A program made the translations under genes and the position numbers. From positions 1 to 25,412 of IMG/VR virus record IMGVR_UViG_3300031851_000163: DNA of 25,412 nucleotides, one strand, 5' to 3'. Shown one piece after another: positions 14,003-20,713 of the stretch. The notes under the pieces are model-generated. The model was not told the DNA's origin. It did not search any database and worked only from the letters and a program-made list of their open reading frames with translations. This DNA is from a virus. Within the stretch, counting starts at the first letter, position 1, and every line of letters starts with the position of its first letter.

Positions 14003-15882
14003 TGGAGCCTCTCATACTTAACTGTAAGGTATCCGTGTATCGGGTGACGTGACACGGCGTGTGGGTGTGTCTTCATAGCCTCTTGGGCCATCACACCTAC
14101 GTTGTGGAACTTCTCAGCGCCGATGGATTTAGCAGTCTCGGACCAATCCCACTTATAGAGAGGTAGGCCAGACTTGTGTGTTCCGATACGGGTGATATTC
14201 TCTTTGAGTTGTTCGTCGGAGATGAATCCTAATAGAGAAGTAAGTCCGCTGACAACGCTTCCGCCCGACATTAAGGAACCTAAACCACTCATCGCAGAGC
14301 TACCTGCACCTAAGAATCCGCCGCTTCCAAACATACTCCCGGCTACTGAACCCATTACAGATCCAACAGCACCAAATAGACCCTTCTTCTTGTCAGCCTT
14401 GGCCTTCATTGCGGCCATCTGCATTTCCATCTTCATCTGGAACATCTTCATGTCCCGGTCTGCTTGGTTCTCAGAAGACTTCCACGTCCAATCTAGCTGT
14501 GCGTCTGAACGATCCCACATCTGGTTTAGTTGCTCGGAGGTTAAGCCTACCATGTTCTTCACGTCGGTGGCTGCGGCATCAAATTTGTTCTGGTTATTTT
14601 GCAGGGTTACCGACTGACGCCACTTGGCGTTGGACAGATCGATGTTGTATTGCATGTTCTGGTAGAACTGTTCACGGGCATTCTCGAGTGAGGAGTTAAA
14701 CTCGGATCGGTCATTCACCTCTCCGGTATTAAACTTCTTCATCCCGTTTAGTTGCTCGGCGTTAAAAATGTTGATGTTCGTATCAAGCTGATCGTAGAAC
14801 TTATTCATGTCGTTGGTCTGTTCCGCCGAGAACATACGAGCGGCGTTAGTCATCTTAGCGTCTTCTAATAGAGACTGTACCCGAGACTGACTATTGATTA
14901 CTCGGGCTTGCTGGATGTTGGACATGTTAGCCAAATCCATCTGCATGAAGTTCTTAGAGTTGTTCAGAGCCGCATTCATCCGGGCGTCTAGGTTGGCTAC
15001 CTCGAGCTTGGATAAGATCATCGCCTTATTGATTGTGGCTTGCTGCTTGTTGTCCAAGTTCTTCATAGCAATGCTGCTAAAGATCTGGGCATCTTGCTGG
15101 GCAATAGGGAGCGTGGCCTCGATCATAGCTTGGGCTATGGCGGCTTGTCCGGCTGTGCCAGCATTAGTGAAGGCAAATGTACGGTTCACGTTACGGGCAA
15201 TACCCGCTGCCCATGTAGGGATCTTAGGCTGTCCGTCTGGGCCTGTGAACTGTTCTGATAAGAGTTCTAGCTGACCCATTACGGTCTGCTTTGAGTCGGT
15301 GTAATTACCTTCCCCCAGCGTCTGGGCCAGTATCTTACCGGCTACTGTGGAGGTGTCGATTACGTTTGAAATGTCCTGAGAGGCAAAGTCGTTAACAGCC
15401 ACGCCGAGTTGGTTAACTGTACCATCCTCGTTGCGCCCTGTACCAGCCCCTGTCATGTCCACAGTCATATCTTCTGCGTCGATGATTGCTTCGTCTCTGA
15501 CTTCGCCTGTAGCGGCGTCTACGTCGTTCTCATCACGGCTTACACGGTCAAATGTAGTCTCGGCCTCAAATGTCTCGGCGTCTTTCTTGACCTGATTCAC
15601 GGCTGTGTCTGTGTAGCCTACCGTGTCGGCGTCTTTGCTCAGTGCGTTAGTGTCGGTACTAAATTTCGGATCACTACCGTCGATATTGGTCCCTGATGTA
15701 TCTGCGTCGATAATAGGGACTTCGTCACTCAGCTTCATGTCTTTGCGCTCAAGGAATGCACCGGGGTCACCGATGATGTCTTCAGACACATTGGTAACGT
15801 CTGTGTTACCAACCATGTTCACGCTATTTGGCAATGCGCTGGGATCGCCAATCAGCCCCTGTGTAGATAATACATCAGCCAT
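13999..15882 (-). CDS. Virion protein with hendecad repeats and C-terminal S74-type chaperone module
   Basis: This is a 627-aa protein in four parts: an Asp/Thr-rich N-terminus (about 1-190, repeated 'IGDPSALPNS'/'IGDPGAFLE'-like phrases), a Gln/Asn-rich helical body, a Gly/Ser/Ala-rich hydrophobic stretch (about 497-553, 'GAVGSVMGSVAGSMFG'), and a 73-residue C-terminal domain starting at S555. That domain shows 'SDEQLKENITRIG', 'GLPLYKWDW', 'GVMAQEAM' and 'YLTVKYERL', the conserved pattern of Peptidase_S74 intramolecular chaperones, which trimerise fibre-like proteins and then cut themselves off around the Ser-Asp site. Residues 350-435 form 11-residue repeats with an aromatic in each. It sits among lysis and internal-protein genes rather than fibres, so an internal or tail-tip structural role is possible. 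The start overlaps the o-spanin stop by 8 nt. Confidence 0.8.
   Translation of the reverse strand: MADVLSTQGLIGDPSALPNSVNMVGNTDVTNVSEDIIGDPGAFLERKDMKLSDEVPIIDADTSGTNIDGSDPKFSTDTNALSKDADTVGYTDTAVNQVKKDAETFEAETTFDRVSRDENDVDAATGEVRDEAIIDAEDMTVDMTGAGTGRNEDGTVNQLGVAVNDFASQDISNVIDTSTVAGKILAQTLGEGNYTDSKQTVMGQLELLSEQFTGPDGQPKIPTWAAGIARNVNRTFAFTNAGTAGQAAIAQAMIEATLPIAQQDAQIFSSIAMKNLDNKQQATINKAMILSKLEVANLDARMNAALNNSKNFMQMDLANMSNIQQARVINSQSRVQSLLEDAKMTNAARMFSAEQTNDMNKFYDQLDTNINIFNAEQLNGMKKFNTGEVNDRSEFNSSLENAREQFYQNMQYNIDLSNAKWRQSVTLQNNQNKFDAAATDVKNMVGLTSEQLNQMWDRSDAQLDWTWKSSENQADRDMKMFQMKMEMQMAAMKAKADKKKGLFGAVGSVMGSVAGSMFGSGGFLGAGSSAMSGLGSLMSGGSVVSGLTSLLGFISDEQLKENITRIGTHKSGLPLYKWDWSETAKSIGAEKFHNVGVMAQEAMKTHPHAVSRHPIHGYLTVKYERLQ
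14570..14835 (-). repeat. Eleven-residue (33-bp) hendecad repeat in the S74-module protein
   Basis: From residue 350 the protein runs in 11-residue units, most beginning x-F-[NYS]: MFSAEQ.., KFYDQL.., IFNAEQ.., KFNTGE.., EFNSSL.., QFYQNM.., LSNAKW.., LQNNQN... About eight units are visible. Hendecad periodicity suggests a right-handed or straight coiled coil. DNA copies are diverged, so only the protein period is obvious. Confidence 0.75.
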
Positions 15883-16135
15883 AATTTTTCTTTTCCTCTT
15901 GGCAGGATTTCACTCGATCCCGTAACTTTATGTATCCAAACATAGCCTCTGGGATGGCCCAGCTATCTTCGGGCAAAGCATCCAATTCGTCGGCTAGTTG
16001 TTCATTGAACTGGTCTGAGTAATCGTTAATTGGTGGGCAGTAGATCTCTAGCTTTGTTCTAAAGACCGTTTCGGCGCACCCGCTCAACAAGCTCATTCCG
16101 ATTACGAGGAGCGTTAGCTTGAACATCTGATTCAT
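15875..16135 (-). CDS. Outer-membrane spanin lipoprotein (Rz1-like, o-spanin)
   Basis: This is an 86-aa protein with an N-terminal lipoprotein signal: positively charged start, hydrophobic core 'LTLLVIGMSL' and lipobox L17-S-G-C20, giving a mature 67-residue lipoprotein. It overlaps the inner-membrane spanin frame by 77 nt and directly follows the endolysin, the classical Rz/Rz1 layout, so it is the outer-membrane partner that fuses the inner and outer membranes after peptidoglycan degradation. Two further cysteines (in 'YCPP' and 'SCQEE') could form disulfides. It is not Pro-rich as lambda Rz1 is. The start could be M1 or M4; both keep the signal. The family call rests on lipobox plus overlap, not on sequence similarity. 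Confidence 0.8.
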   Translation of the reverse strand: MNQMFKLTLLVIGMSLLSGCAETVFRTKLEIYCPPINDYSDQFNEQLADELDALPEDSWAIPEAMFGYIKLRDRVKSCQEEKKNYG

Positions 16136-16316
16136 GGCCCTGCATCGCCTTATAAAAGTCAGACCGCTTATTTGCGGCCTCTAATTCGTCTTTCAGGACT
16201 GCGTTCTTAACCCTGCGGCCACCACCGAGGCGGCCTAAGACGTAGATCACAGGCAAGGCTACAGAGAAGGCTATGATGATAGCGGTCTTAATCTTGCCTG
16301 TGATAAATCCGAACAT
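16059..16316 (-). CDS. Inner-membrane spanin (Rz-like, i-spanin)
   Basis: This is an 85-aa protein with one N-terminal membrane segment (about residues 9-30, 'TAIIIAFSVALPVIYVLG') followed by a Gly-Gly-Gly hinge and a charged, coiled-coil-like periplasmic part ('KDELEAANKRSDFYKAM'). This is the expected topology of an Rz-type i-spanin. I start at ATG 16316, a TAATG overlap with the endolysin stop with AAGGAAGG upstream on the minus strand, rather than the longer frame from 16385, which lies inside the endolysin gene. The 3' end encodes the o-spanin signal region in another frame. Function is inferred from topology and context. Confidence 0.8.
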   Translation of the reverse strand: MFGFITGKIKTAIIIAFSVALPVIYVLGRLGGGRRVKNAVLKDELEAANKRSDFYKAMQGHESDVQANAPRNRNELVERVRRNGL

Positions 16317-17044
16317 TATCGGGTGCCTTCCTTGCTGTCTTTCCAGCGTGAGTAGGCTACTAGGGCGATACCTCCGACAGCACACAACAGGAAGATTGTC
16401 TTCATGCTATCACTGTATGGAACTAAGGCCTCGATCTGTGGAGCAATCTCGCTCAATGCCGTAGCGGCACCGGCTACACCCGCACCAGCCATAGTCTTAG
16501 ACTGGGTCAAAGGTTTGGGTTTTGCTTCCTCGATCTTCTGGGGCATCTTATCCCCACCATCACCGGCCAGTTTAGCGTCCATTGAGAACAGAGCCGCTTC
16601 GGCTGCACGACGACGTGTGAGGCCACGCAGAGGTGTTAGCTTGCCGTCTACCCGAGCCTTATTCCAGCGCATTAGCTGGTTAGGTACATCGTGGTACTGG
16701 CCTGAGTTCAGACGGGATAGCAAGGTGCTGGACTTGAAGTTGGCTGCACCGACGTTGAAAATGAACGAGGTCAGAGCATCATACTGGTTTTGGCTGAGAG
16801 GGACTTCCACATAGCGGTGGATCGCCTTTGCGTGATCTTCTAGATCAGTCACGAGACGAGCCTCGGCTTCCTCTACGGTAATACGCATACCAGAGCGGAC
16901 GCCTTTGCACGAACCCCAGCCAATCGTGTACTTTCCGGCGGGGCATCGATATGAATGGATTAGACCATCCTTACCTTCCTTATGTAGTCCTTCGAACTTT
17001 TTAACGAGGCGAACACCCGCCTCGCTGATATTATCAGGGATCAT
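16316..17044 (-). CDS. Endolysin, GH24 lysozyme with C-terminal membrane anchor
   Basis: This 242-aa muramidase cleaves peptidoglycan for lysis. The GH24 catalytic region shows E18 ('KFEGLH') and 'YRCPAGKYTIGWGS', where C34 and T40 take the places of T4 lysozyme D20 and T26 (same 6-residue gap); Cys at this site is common in P21-type enzymes. Between E18 and C34 there are about 7 extra residues relative to T4. 'QYDALTSFIFNVG' and 'LRGLTRRRAAEAALF' complete the fold (to about residue 160). A linker follows, then an Ala/Gly-rich helix ('AGAGVAGAATAL') and a clear membrane segment at 214-232, ending in basic 'WKDSKEGTR'. There is no N-terminal signal. The C-terminal part resembles holin-like hydrophobic segments fused to lysozymes in alphaproteobacterial phages. 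GAGGATAAG precedes the ATG. Confidence 0.88.
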   Translation of the reverse strand: MIPDNISEAGVRLVKKFEGLHKEGKDGLIHSYRCPAGKYTIGWGSCKGVRSGMRITVEEAEARLVTDLEDHAKAIHRYVEVPLSQNQYDALTSFIFNVGAANFKSSTLLSRLNSGQYHDVPNQLMRWNKARVDGKLTPLRGLTRRRAAEAALFSMDAKLAGDGGDKMPQKIEEAKPKPLTQSKTMAGAGVAGAATALSEIAPQIEALVPYSDSMKTIFLLCAVGGIALVAYSRWKDSKEGTR

Positions 17045-17047
17045 AAC

Positions 17048-18493
17048 TTATCCTCGAGTAGAAGCATACGGCTGAGTAGCCGGTGACATCATACCAGTGC
17101 GTGAAATGGTACTGTTCTGGATGCTATCCAGCGTACTAAACATCTGGTTCATGTCGTAGCCAAACTGGCTAATACGAGTTCCCTGTTGATCAAATTGGGA
17201 GATCATTAGATTGCCATTCTTGTCGATGGCTCGTTTTGTTTCCTGACCTTGGGCATTTACGCTGTTGGCGATAAGGCGGCCCTGAGTATCAAACGAATTA
17301 GCTAGGTTGGTGTAGCTGTCACGGACACTGGCGTCTAACTGATCGCCTTGATTCGTTACGAGGCTACGCACGTCATTCAGCTTATTGAGGTATTCGTCTT
17401 GCGCTGCTTGGCCTTCTGAGGTGGAAGCCTCTACGCCCATAGTCAAAGACCGAGCTACATCAGCAAAGTTAGTATCTATCTGGGATGCTGCATCTTCTGT
17501 GGCTCGTGTGTTACCTTCTGCGGCAGATCGGATCTGATCCTCAGTAGACGCAGCACTTTCTGCCAAGCTACCTTGAATGCCAGATACGGCGTTCTGTAGG
17601 CCTGTCGTCAGGTCATTACGGGCACGGTTAGCCAGAGTAGTGTCATCGCCATATTGATCGGTGAAGGTTGAGAAGTCGGATGTTAGTCCGCCTAAGGTAC
17701 CGGACATATCTTGCTGACCCTGTGACAGGTCGCCGTAATAGGTGTCGAGGTTTCCGCTCATACCATCTACGGCGGATTGAATGCCACTTTGTCCAGCGGT
17801 CATATCACGGGTGAGATCATCGAAGCCAGAGGTCTGCCCAGTCTGTAGTGTGCCTAGAAGGCCGTCTACGCTGTCGAAACGCCCACCTGTCATGGTAGAG
17901 ATGCTTCCAAACTTGTCATTCAGAAAGCCTTCAAGGTCCGTTTTGTTGGTCCCAAGTCTGTCTAGTATGTCTGTGCGTGAATCAGCAATGTCACCTTGGG
18001 TATCTTCGAAGCCCTCGGTAAGCTCCTCACCTTGTTGCTTAAATTCACCACTAATGTATTGTTGCTGGTCACCAAACTCATCCGTGATGAAGTCTTCTTG
18101 GCCGTCGAAGGCGTCGTCTATATAATCTTCTTGATCACTAAACCCAGTAGATACTTGGTCACCTACACCCTCTACGTCGTCTGATAGGTTGCTGAGACCC
18201 CGCTCTGCGGAACCAAAGCCAGAGGTCATACCAGAATATACGTCGTCGATAGCATTATCGAGGTCTGCGTAACCACGGTTCATGTCGTAGTTCATATCAG
18301 TTATGTCGCCACTGATGTCGTCTTGGCCACTGAATACGTCTTTGAACTCGGGGTCAGCGTATTCTTTAACAGCGCCTTTGATGTCAGCCAAAGACGGGCC
18401 GCTAGAGCCGCCGCCACCAAACACAATCATCCCAGAAGCACGAGGGTTAAGGTACCGCCCGGGGCCGAACATATTGAGGAAAGAATTTCCCAT
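17048..18493 (-). CDS. Hendecad-repeat virion protein (481 aa)
   Basis: This is a 481-aa protein rich in Asp, Gln, Ser and Gly with almost no catalytic character. After an N-terminus with 'FGGGGSSGPS', the chain is a long series of amphipathic helical units. Phe recurs exactly every 11 residues at 118, 129, 140, 151 and 162, and again at 195 and 206 in the same register. The later part continues as Gln/Asn/Ser-rich helical repeats. Such a chain fits a long trimeric coiled-coil rod such as a tail fibre shaft, tail needle or internal structure; which one cannot be decided. GGAGATTT precedes the ATG and the gene starts inside the stop region of the GNAT-like gene. It is followed 3 nt later by the endolysin. 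Confidence 0.75.
   Translation of the reverse strand: MGNSFLNMFGPGRYLNPRASGMIVFGGGGSSGPSLADIKGAVKEYADPEFKDVFSGQDDISGDITDMNYDMNRGYADLDNAIDDVYSGMTSGFGSAERGLSNLSDDVEGVGDQVSTGFSDQEDYIDDAFDGQEDFITDEFGDQQQYISGEFKQQGEELTEGFEDTQGDIADSRTDILDRLGTNKTDLEGFLNDKFGSISTMTGGRFDSVDGLLGTLQTGQTSGFDDLTRDMTAGQSGIQSAVDGMSGNLDTYYGDLSQGQQDMSGTLGGLTSDFSTFTDQYGDDTTLANRARNDLTTGLQNAVSGIQGSLAESAASTEDQIRSAAEGNTRATEDAASQIDTNFADVARSLTMGVEASTSEGQAAQDEYLNKLNDVRSLVTNQGDQLDASVRDSYTNLANSFDTQGRLIANSVNAQGQETKRAIDKNGNLMISQFDQQGTRISQFGYDMNQMFSTLDSIQNSTISRTGMMSPATQPYASTRG
17869..18142 (-). repeat. Eleven-residue repeat array in the 481-aa virion protein
   Basis: Residues 118-209 contain units of the type F-x-D/Q-Q-E-x-[YF]-I-x-[DE]-x, e.g. 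'DGQEDFITDEF' and 'GDQQQYISGEF', with Phe at a strict 11-residue interval (118-162, then 195, 206). This indicates a hendecad coiled coil. Confidence 0.75.
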
Positions 18494-18494
18494 T

Positions 18495-18929
18495 TTAAAT
18501 CTCCATATTGTAGACGTGGTAGAGAAGCTGGTAGGGCTTACCTTTGTTGCTCTCTAGATGACGAAGCCTTCGTTCCCAGCCTCGACGGCCCCACACTTGC
18601 ATTGAATTGCACCCGTTCTTCTTTGCGAACTCTTCGAGTGTTGTATGATGAGCGGTCCAAGTGTCCCAGTTAGGGACTTGCCCAGCGCAGGTCATAATTA
18701 ACAGAGACTTGCTGTGTGCGCTGGAGGTGAACCTAGTGACTATTACGGTTATCACTTGACCGTCTTCGTCTCTGGTTAGCCAGATGTGTGCCTGTTCAGA
18801 CAGGGCCATGAGGCAGATTGAGAAAGGATCATATTCACCGATTGAGTGGTGAAGGGCGGACTCTATATGTGGTTCAAGTAGAGGCCAGAGTTTGAGGACT
18901 TGGGGAGGGGTTAGGAGGGAGGATATCAC
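18495..18929 (-). CDS. GNAT-like acetyltransferase-fold phage protein
   Basis: This 144-aa protein matches a pattern I know from many podo- and siphovirus genomes: an N-terminal helix pair ending in 'GEYDPFSICLMAL', a beta strand 'AHIWLTRDEDGQVITVIVTRF', 'SLLIMTCAG', then 'FAKKNGCNSMQVWGRRGWERRL'. The layout is that of a reduced GNAT fold, and the last motif is the best conserved one of the family. Such proteins lie between tail and lysis genes and have no proven substrate; modification of a virion or host protein is a guess. The start is GTG in a TAGTG overlap with the preceding stop, so it is translationally coupled. The canonical acetyl-CoA loop is not obvious, so it may be non-catalytic. 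Confidence 0.65.
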   Translation of the reverse strand: MISSLLTPPQVLKLWPLLEPHIESALHHSIGEYDPFSICLMALSEQAHIWLTRDEDGQVITVIVTRFTSSAHSKSLLIMTCAGQVPNWDTWTAHHTTLEEFAKKNGCNSMQVWGRRGWERRLRHLESNKGKPYQLLYHVYNMEI

Positions 18930-19897
18930 TAGCTGAATACTACGCCATTAATTAGCTGAATGTGCCCACTCGAATAACCACTTGTTGAGATCTTACCAGC
19001 CTCTGGGTACGCCACAACGGTGTTTGAACTGCCTTCGCCCCTGTCATTTTGAACATAGTAGCCGTAAGCAAAGCTACTGAAGCTGCCCAGAGTACTTAAG
19101 TCATACGCAGTACTCATCTTAGCATAGTAGAAATTTGGGTTACTGGCGTGGCTTTCATTGTGGTTAGACACAAATAGCCAATTTCCACTAGGGTCAATTG
19201 AAGCCCCTAACATGTTTAAACTACCGGGCGTTGGTACCACGCCTTGCTCAAGTTTTTTTGAGCTTATTGGGTTGCCGTACGGTATGAACGGCGTAGTACA
19301 GTTGAAGATGTCTACATAAGAATTGTCGCCACCCTGAGTGAAGTAGGCAAATCTAGACCCGTCTTCTGAGAAGTGGCATCCGTTTGGCGCTCCCCGTGAT
19401 GATATAAGCTGGCCAACATCTACTGTAGTTATGCGGGAGGCAGAAGCCGGGTCAAAAGGGGTACTTAGGCTAAAACTTGCAACATTCTTGTTGCCACGGT
19501 CTTGAATTGCCATCCTAGATCCATCTCTAGATACCCACACACCTGAGGGATTGCTTGGGACATATCCGTCTATGTTTTGCGATGATGAGTAGTCACTGGA
19601 GGATGATGGGAAGGTAAATGGAGAAGGACACTGCGCCCAATGAAAGTTGCTCGAGGAATAATCTGGAACGTACACCCAATTACCGTCTTGTGAAAGGGTG
19701 TGTCCTAGTATGCTATCTCTTGTACTCCCCGAGTCACTTCCACTAGAAACATTTGAGAACGACATACTTGTGAACTCTAGCGGACCATCGCCTCCGGTAG
19801 AAATCCCTAGCCCAAATCCTCGGGCGGCCCCTCCGCCGAAGGTTCCGAGCATAGGGGCATACAGAGGCTGTTTGTTAGGCATCCAAAAAGAGGACAT
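18929..19897 (-). CDS. Beta-propeller-like tail protein, candidate receptor-binding protein
   Basis: This is a 322-aa protein. The N-terminus ('PLYAPMLGTFGGGAARGFG') is a phrase shared by tail-associated proteins of marine phages and probably docks to the tail. The body contains repeated blades: 'LSQDGNWVYV', 'VSRDGSRMAI', 'FSEDGSRFAYF', 'IDPSGNWLFVS', each followed by a segment such as 'FSLSTPFDPAS' or 'MSTAYDLSTLG'. This is the beta-propeller pattern of phage tail-tip proteins. Being Ser-rich, repetitive and next to two tail fibre genes, it could contact the host surface. AGAGGAGA lies 6 nt before the ATG. Only about four to five blades are easily read, so the fold is likely but not certain. 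Confidence 0.65.
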   Translation of the reverse strand: MSSFWMPNKQPLYAPMLGTFGGGAARGFGLGISTGGDGPLEFTSMSFSNVSSGSDSGSTRDSILGHTLSQDGNWVYVPDYSSSNFHWAQCPSPFTFPSSSSDYSSSQNIDGYVPSNPSGVWVSRDGSRMAIQDRGNKNVASFSLSTPFDPASASRITTVDVGQLISSRGAPNGCHFSEDGSRFAYFTQGGDNSYVDIFNCTTPFIPYGNPISSKKLEQGVVPTPGSLNMLGASIDPSGNWLFVSNHNESHASNPNFYYAKMSTAYDLSTLGSFSSFAYGYYVQNDRGEGSSNTVVAYPEAGKISTSGYSSGHIQLINGVVFS

Positions 19898-19912
19898 AGG
19901 TATCTCCTCTAA

Positions 19913-20713
19913 TTAAGCATACTGCGACTGGGAAGCCAGCACAGTGAAAGTAGCATCCGCCGTCTTGATGATCGTGAATGTGTATACGTCGATACCAGAG
20001 GCGTTGCCCCCAGTAGGAGCGGAGCCGCCTGACCATTTCGGTGTGACTGTCGAGCCGTCTACTTGGTAGGCGTTGAGGTAGTAGGCTGTGGAGCCTTGTG
20101 ACGTTAAGATACTTGCAGTGACTGACTGACCTGTAGCAAGATTACCGTTCACATTTTGGAAGTTCACGGTTCTGTTTGCGGTTTGGTTTGCACTGAAATA
20201 GACAATACCACCACTAGTGGTGTTTATGTTCATGGTACCGCTTGTACTGCTACTGTCTACAACAACTCTTTCGTACACTTCCTCGATGTCCAGCGTACCA
20301 TTCACAGTCGCTGACGGTGTTATCAGGTTACCAGTCATAGTACCGCCAGCTAGAGGCAATTTAGTTGCAATGTTGTTCGTAACCGTGGTGCTAAAGTTAG
20401 CGTCATCACCTAAGGCCGCTGCCAGTTCATTCAGCGTATCCAGTGTACCCGGTGCGCTGTCTACTACGTTAGCTGCCGCTGTGTCCGCATAGCCCTCATA
20501 GGCTGTTTGGATCTGGGATAAGGATTGTCCACCTAGAGTAGTTGCGTTAGATGAAATCCCGCTCTCTTTAGCCAGAGGAATGCCCCCGGCTGTAGAACCG
20601 TCGTGTATGACAAGTGTGTCTTTTGTGGTATCGACCGTGATCTCGCCAGCCAAGCCCGTGAAAGAGCCATGTTCTGTCGTAGTGCCACGGCGAAGCTGTA
20701 GTGCGTTAGCCAT
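19913..20713 (-). CDS. Short tail fibre protein (266 aa)
   Basis: The N-terminus 'LQLRRGTTTEH...FTGLAGEITVDT...LVIHDGST' (residues 5-41) is the widespread phage tail-fibre head motif. It is followed by a module 'TLDTLNELAAALGDDANF...IATKLPLAGGTMTGNL', which also occurs in the long tail fibre, and a beta-rich C-terminal part ('GIVYFSANQTANRTVNF', ends 'VLASQSQYA') that probably forms the tip. The start overlaps the long-fibre stop (TAATG), with GGGAG about 9 nt upstream. Role: an accessory or branched fibre involved in host attachment. The fibre family is very likely; the receptor is unknown. Confidence 0.85.
   Translation of the reverse strand: MANALQLRRGTTTEHGSFTGLAGEITVDTTKDTLVIHDGSTAGGIPLAKESGISSNATTLGGQSLSQIQTAYEGYADTAAANVVDSAPGTLDTLNELAAALGDDANFSTTVTNNIATKLPLAGGTMTGNLITPSATVNGTLDIEEVYERVVVDSSSTSGTMNINTTSGGIVYFSANQTANRTVNFQNVNGNLATGQSVTASILTSQGSTAYYLNAYQVDGSTVTPKWSGGSAPTGGNASGIDVYTFTIIKTADATFTVLASQSQYA

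Noticed and set aside
15623-15925. A + strand 100-codon frame near the spanins
   Set aside because: Antisense to the S74-module protein; lacks a ribosome binding site and conserved features.
16317-16385. Longer i-spanin frame from 16385
   Set aside because: The added residues are Cys/Arg-rich, lie before the membrane segment and fall within the endolysin gene; ATG 16316 forms a TAATG junction with a good ribosome binding site.
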